This document shows positions 5,229 through 6,288 of a stretch of DNA of 6,288 nt, piece after piece. Position 1 is the stretch's first letter; each line of letters begins with the position of its first letter. The stretch lies in the NCBI GenBank assembly GCA_001303705.1, contig LJUI01000143.1:1-6288 (forward strand). The letters run 5' to 3'. Made by a program: the position numbers and the translations under genes. This stretch comes from a candidate division TA06 bacterium SM23_40. GTDB taxonomy: Bacteria; LJUI01; SM1-40. Below the pieces are notes generated by a model. That model was not told the origin of the DNA. It ran no database searches and saw nothing but the letters and a program-made list of their open reading frames with translations.

Positions 5229-5257
5229 TTGACTTTTCGCGGCCTCTTCGCTATCCT
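5229..5257 (+). promoter_or_regulatory. Sigma-70-type promoter for the PorV-like gene
   Basis: TTGACT (5229-5234) and TATCCT (5252-5257) are separated by 17 nt, with five and four of six consensus matches. The predicted start near 5264 gives a leader of about 120 nt before GTG 5385. The shared TTGACTT and the equal distance to the upstream repeat support it as a real promoter. Confidence 0.65.
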
Positions 5258-5339
5258 CACTATCTTGGGAAATGGTACTGTATCTGTTCCGATTGCGGAT
5301 TTCGGACCATCGCGGGAGAGGGTCGGGAGCGGCCGCGCA

Positions 5340-5355
5340 GTCCGGTTCCCCGGAC
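5340..5355 (+). promoter_or_regulatory. Small perfect hairpin in the PorV-like gene leader
   Basis: GTCCGG (5340-5345) and CCGGAC (5350-5355) form a 6-bp GC-rich stem around a TTCC loop. The stem ends 18 nt before the Shine-Dalgarno. It may influence mRNA stability or translation, but a GC-rich leader forms such stems by chance fairly often. Confidence 0.3.
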
Positions 5356-5373
5356 GCGGGCATTGAGGCCCAT

Positions 5374-5379
5374 AGGAGA
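5374..5379 (+). promoter_or_regulatory. Ribosome-binding site fixing a GTG start
   Basis: AGGAGA lies 5 nt before GTG 5385. An in-frame TAG at 5373-5375 excludes any longer version, and no ATG occurs before the signal-peptide core, so the GTG is the start. Confidence 0.75.
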
Positions 5380-5384
5380 CCGCA

Positions 5385-6288
5385 GTGAAACGATCGACCA
5401 GAGAGCCTCATATATTTCAGGAGGTCATTGCTCTGCTGGCGGGAGTGACCCTGCTTATCCTGGTCCTCTCGCCTTACCCGTGTTCGGGCGATGTGCATCC
5501 CAAGGCCGGGACGACAGGACTCTCGTTTCTCAGGATCGATGTCGGCGGCCGCGGTGCGGCCATGGGGGGAGCGCATACGTCGGCCAGCGAGGGCGCATTC
5601 TCGATGTACTGGAATCCGGCCCTGCTCGCCCGGGTAAGGGGCTATGATCTCGCACTCATGCACACCGAGTGGTTTCAGGACATTCGCTACGACTATGCGG
5701 CCTTTGCCGCGGGTGGCGGAGACCAGGCTGTCGGGCTCTCTGTCGGCGCGCTGTACATGGGTGATATCGAGTACCGCATAGACACGCGGCAGGATCCGAT
5801 TGGACATTTCAGTGCCGGGGACTATATGGTGGCTGTCAGCTATGCCCGATCGGTCCAGGGAGTTCATATCGGGGCTACGCTCAAGGCGATCCACGAGCGC
5901 ATCTACCACGATACTGCGAGCGGCATCGCCGGCGATATCGGATTCGCATACGAGGTGGTGCACGTCTTCCCTGGAATCCGCCTGGGCGGCACCATCCAGA
6001 ATCTCGGCCCGAAATTCCGTTTCAGAGATGTTCCGTTCAAGCTCCCCACACAATTAAGAGCGGGGATATCGTACCACTCCCCCATGGGGATGCGGATCGG
6101 TCAGCTGGTTGTGGCCGGCGATGTCACCAAGCCCAACGACGGTGATGTGAGAGCGGGCTTTGGGGCCGAATACGACTATAATGATCGGTTCCAGGTGCGT
6201 GCTGGCTACCGTGTCGGCTATGACACTGCTGATCTGACCGCGGGCATCGGCGTGAAGTTCAAGTCGTACCGCGTCGACTACGCCTTCG
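5385..6288 (+). CDS. PorV/PorQ family outer-membrane beta-barrel protein (3' end outside window)
   Basis: GTG 5385 opens a frame that stays open to the window end, giving 301 visible residues. An N-terminal export signal is present: KR at 2-3 and a hydrophobic core at about 14-29 (VIALLAGVTLLILVLS), with cleavage probably near residue 35. The family signature follows: GTTGLSFLRIDVGGRGAAMGG (42-62) and then YWNPALL (75-81), the pattern typical of PorV/PorQ proteins. The rest alternates polar and apolar residues in repeated strands, such as GFGAEYDYNDRFQVRAGYR, as expected for an outer-membrane barrel. The visible end, YRVDYAF, resembles the penultimate strand of the family, so probably only a few tens of residues are missing. 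In Bacteroidota PorV carries type IX secretion cargo to the sortase PorU, but the wider family also occurs in lineages where its role is unproven. The gene has its own promoter with repeat copy B upstream. Confidence 0.88.
   Translation, partial: MKRSTREPHIFQEVIALLAGVTLLILVLSPYPCSGDVHPKAGTTGLSFLRIDVGGRGAAMGGAHTSASEGAFSMYWNPALLARVRGYDLALMHTEWFQDIRYDYAAFAAGGGDQAVGLSVGALYMGDIEYRIDTRQDPIGHFSAGDYMVAVSYARSVQGVHIGATLKAIHERIYHDTASGIAGDIGFAYEVVHVFPGIRLGGTIQNLGPKFRFRDVPFKLPTQLRAGISYHSPMGMRIGQLVVAGDVTKPNDGDVRAGFGAEYDYNDRFQVRAGYRVGYDTADLTAGIGVKFKSYRVDYAF

Noticed and set aside
5208-6053. - strand open frame of 281 codons opposite the PorV-like gene
   Set aside because: The + strand frame carries the clear PorV/PorQ signature and an export signal, so the antisense frame is a shadow.

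Overview
The window reads as chromosomal DNA from a high-GC, double-membraned (diderm) bacterium. The gene content points to the Fibrobacterota–Chlorobiota–Bacteroidota side of the tree, or to one of the uncultured lineages near it such as Eisenbacteria, Krumholzibacteriota or Latescibacterota. This is inferred from three things: a PorV/PorQ-type outer-membrane protein, an exported beta-propeller protein ending in a FlgD-like Ig domain, and a small secreted protein with beta-barrel-like strands. No rRNA or marker gene is present to fix the taxonomy.

All supported genes are on the + strand. Positions 1-1569 hold the 3' part of an exported seven-bladed propeller protein whose start lies outside the window. 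It is followed closely by a multi-pass membrane protein of the LPG_synthase_TM/UPF0104 (flippase-like) family (1651-2628). After a putative terminator comes a near-consensus extended -10 promoter (2773-2801) and an unusually long leader of about 270 nt. The leader serves a Trp-rich lipoprotein of unknown function (3077-3835), which ends at a perfect 15-bp hairpin.

The second half has two more transcription units. A small secreted protein (4250-4801) has its own promoter (TTGACT-17-TATATT) and terminator. A PorV/PorQ family gene (5385 to the window end, incomplete) has a promoter TTGACT-17-TATCCT. Between and before them lies an AT-rich repeat built of two 25-bp units, present in two good copies (near 4114-4171 and 5155-5212) and one decayed copy (near 4987-5046). 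Both good copies end exactly 16 nt before the TTGACTT -35 box of the gene that follows, although the 16-nt linkers differ.

Taken together this is an envelope/secretion neighbourhood: two proteins predicted at or beyond the outer membrane, one lipoprotein, one propeller protein that could be secreted cargo, and one inner-membrane lipid-related protein. The main novelty candidates are the promoter-linked repeat and the long structured leader of the orphan lipoprotein. No transposase, phage gene, CRISPR array, tRNA or rRNA was seen.
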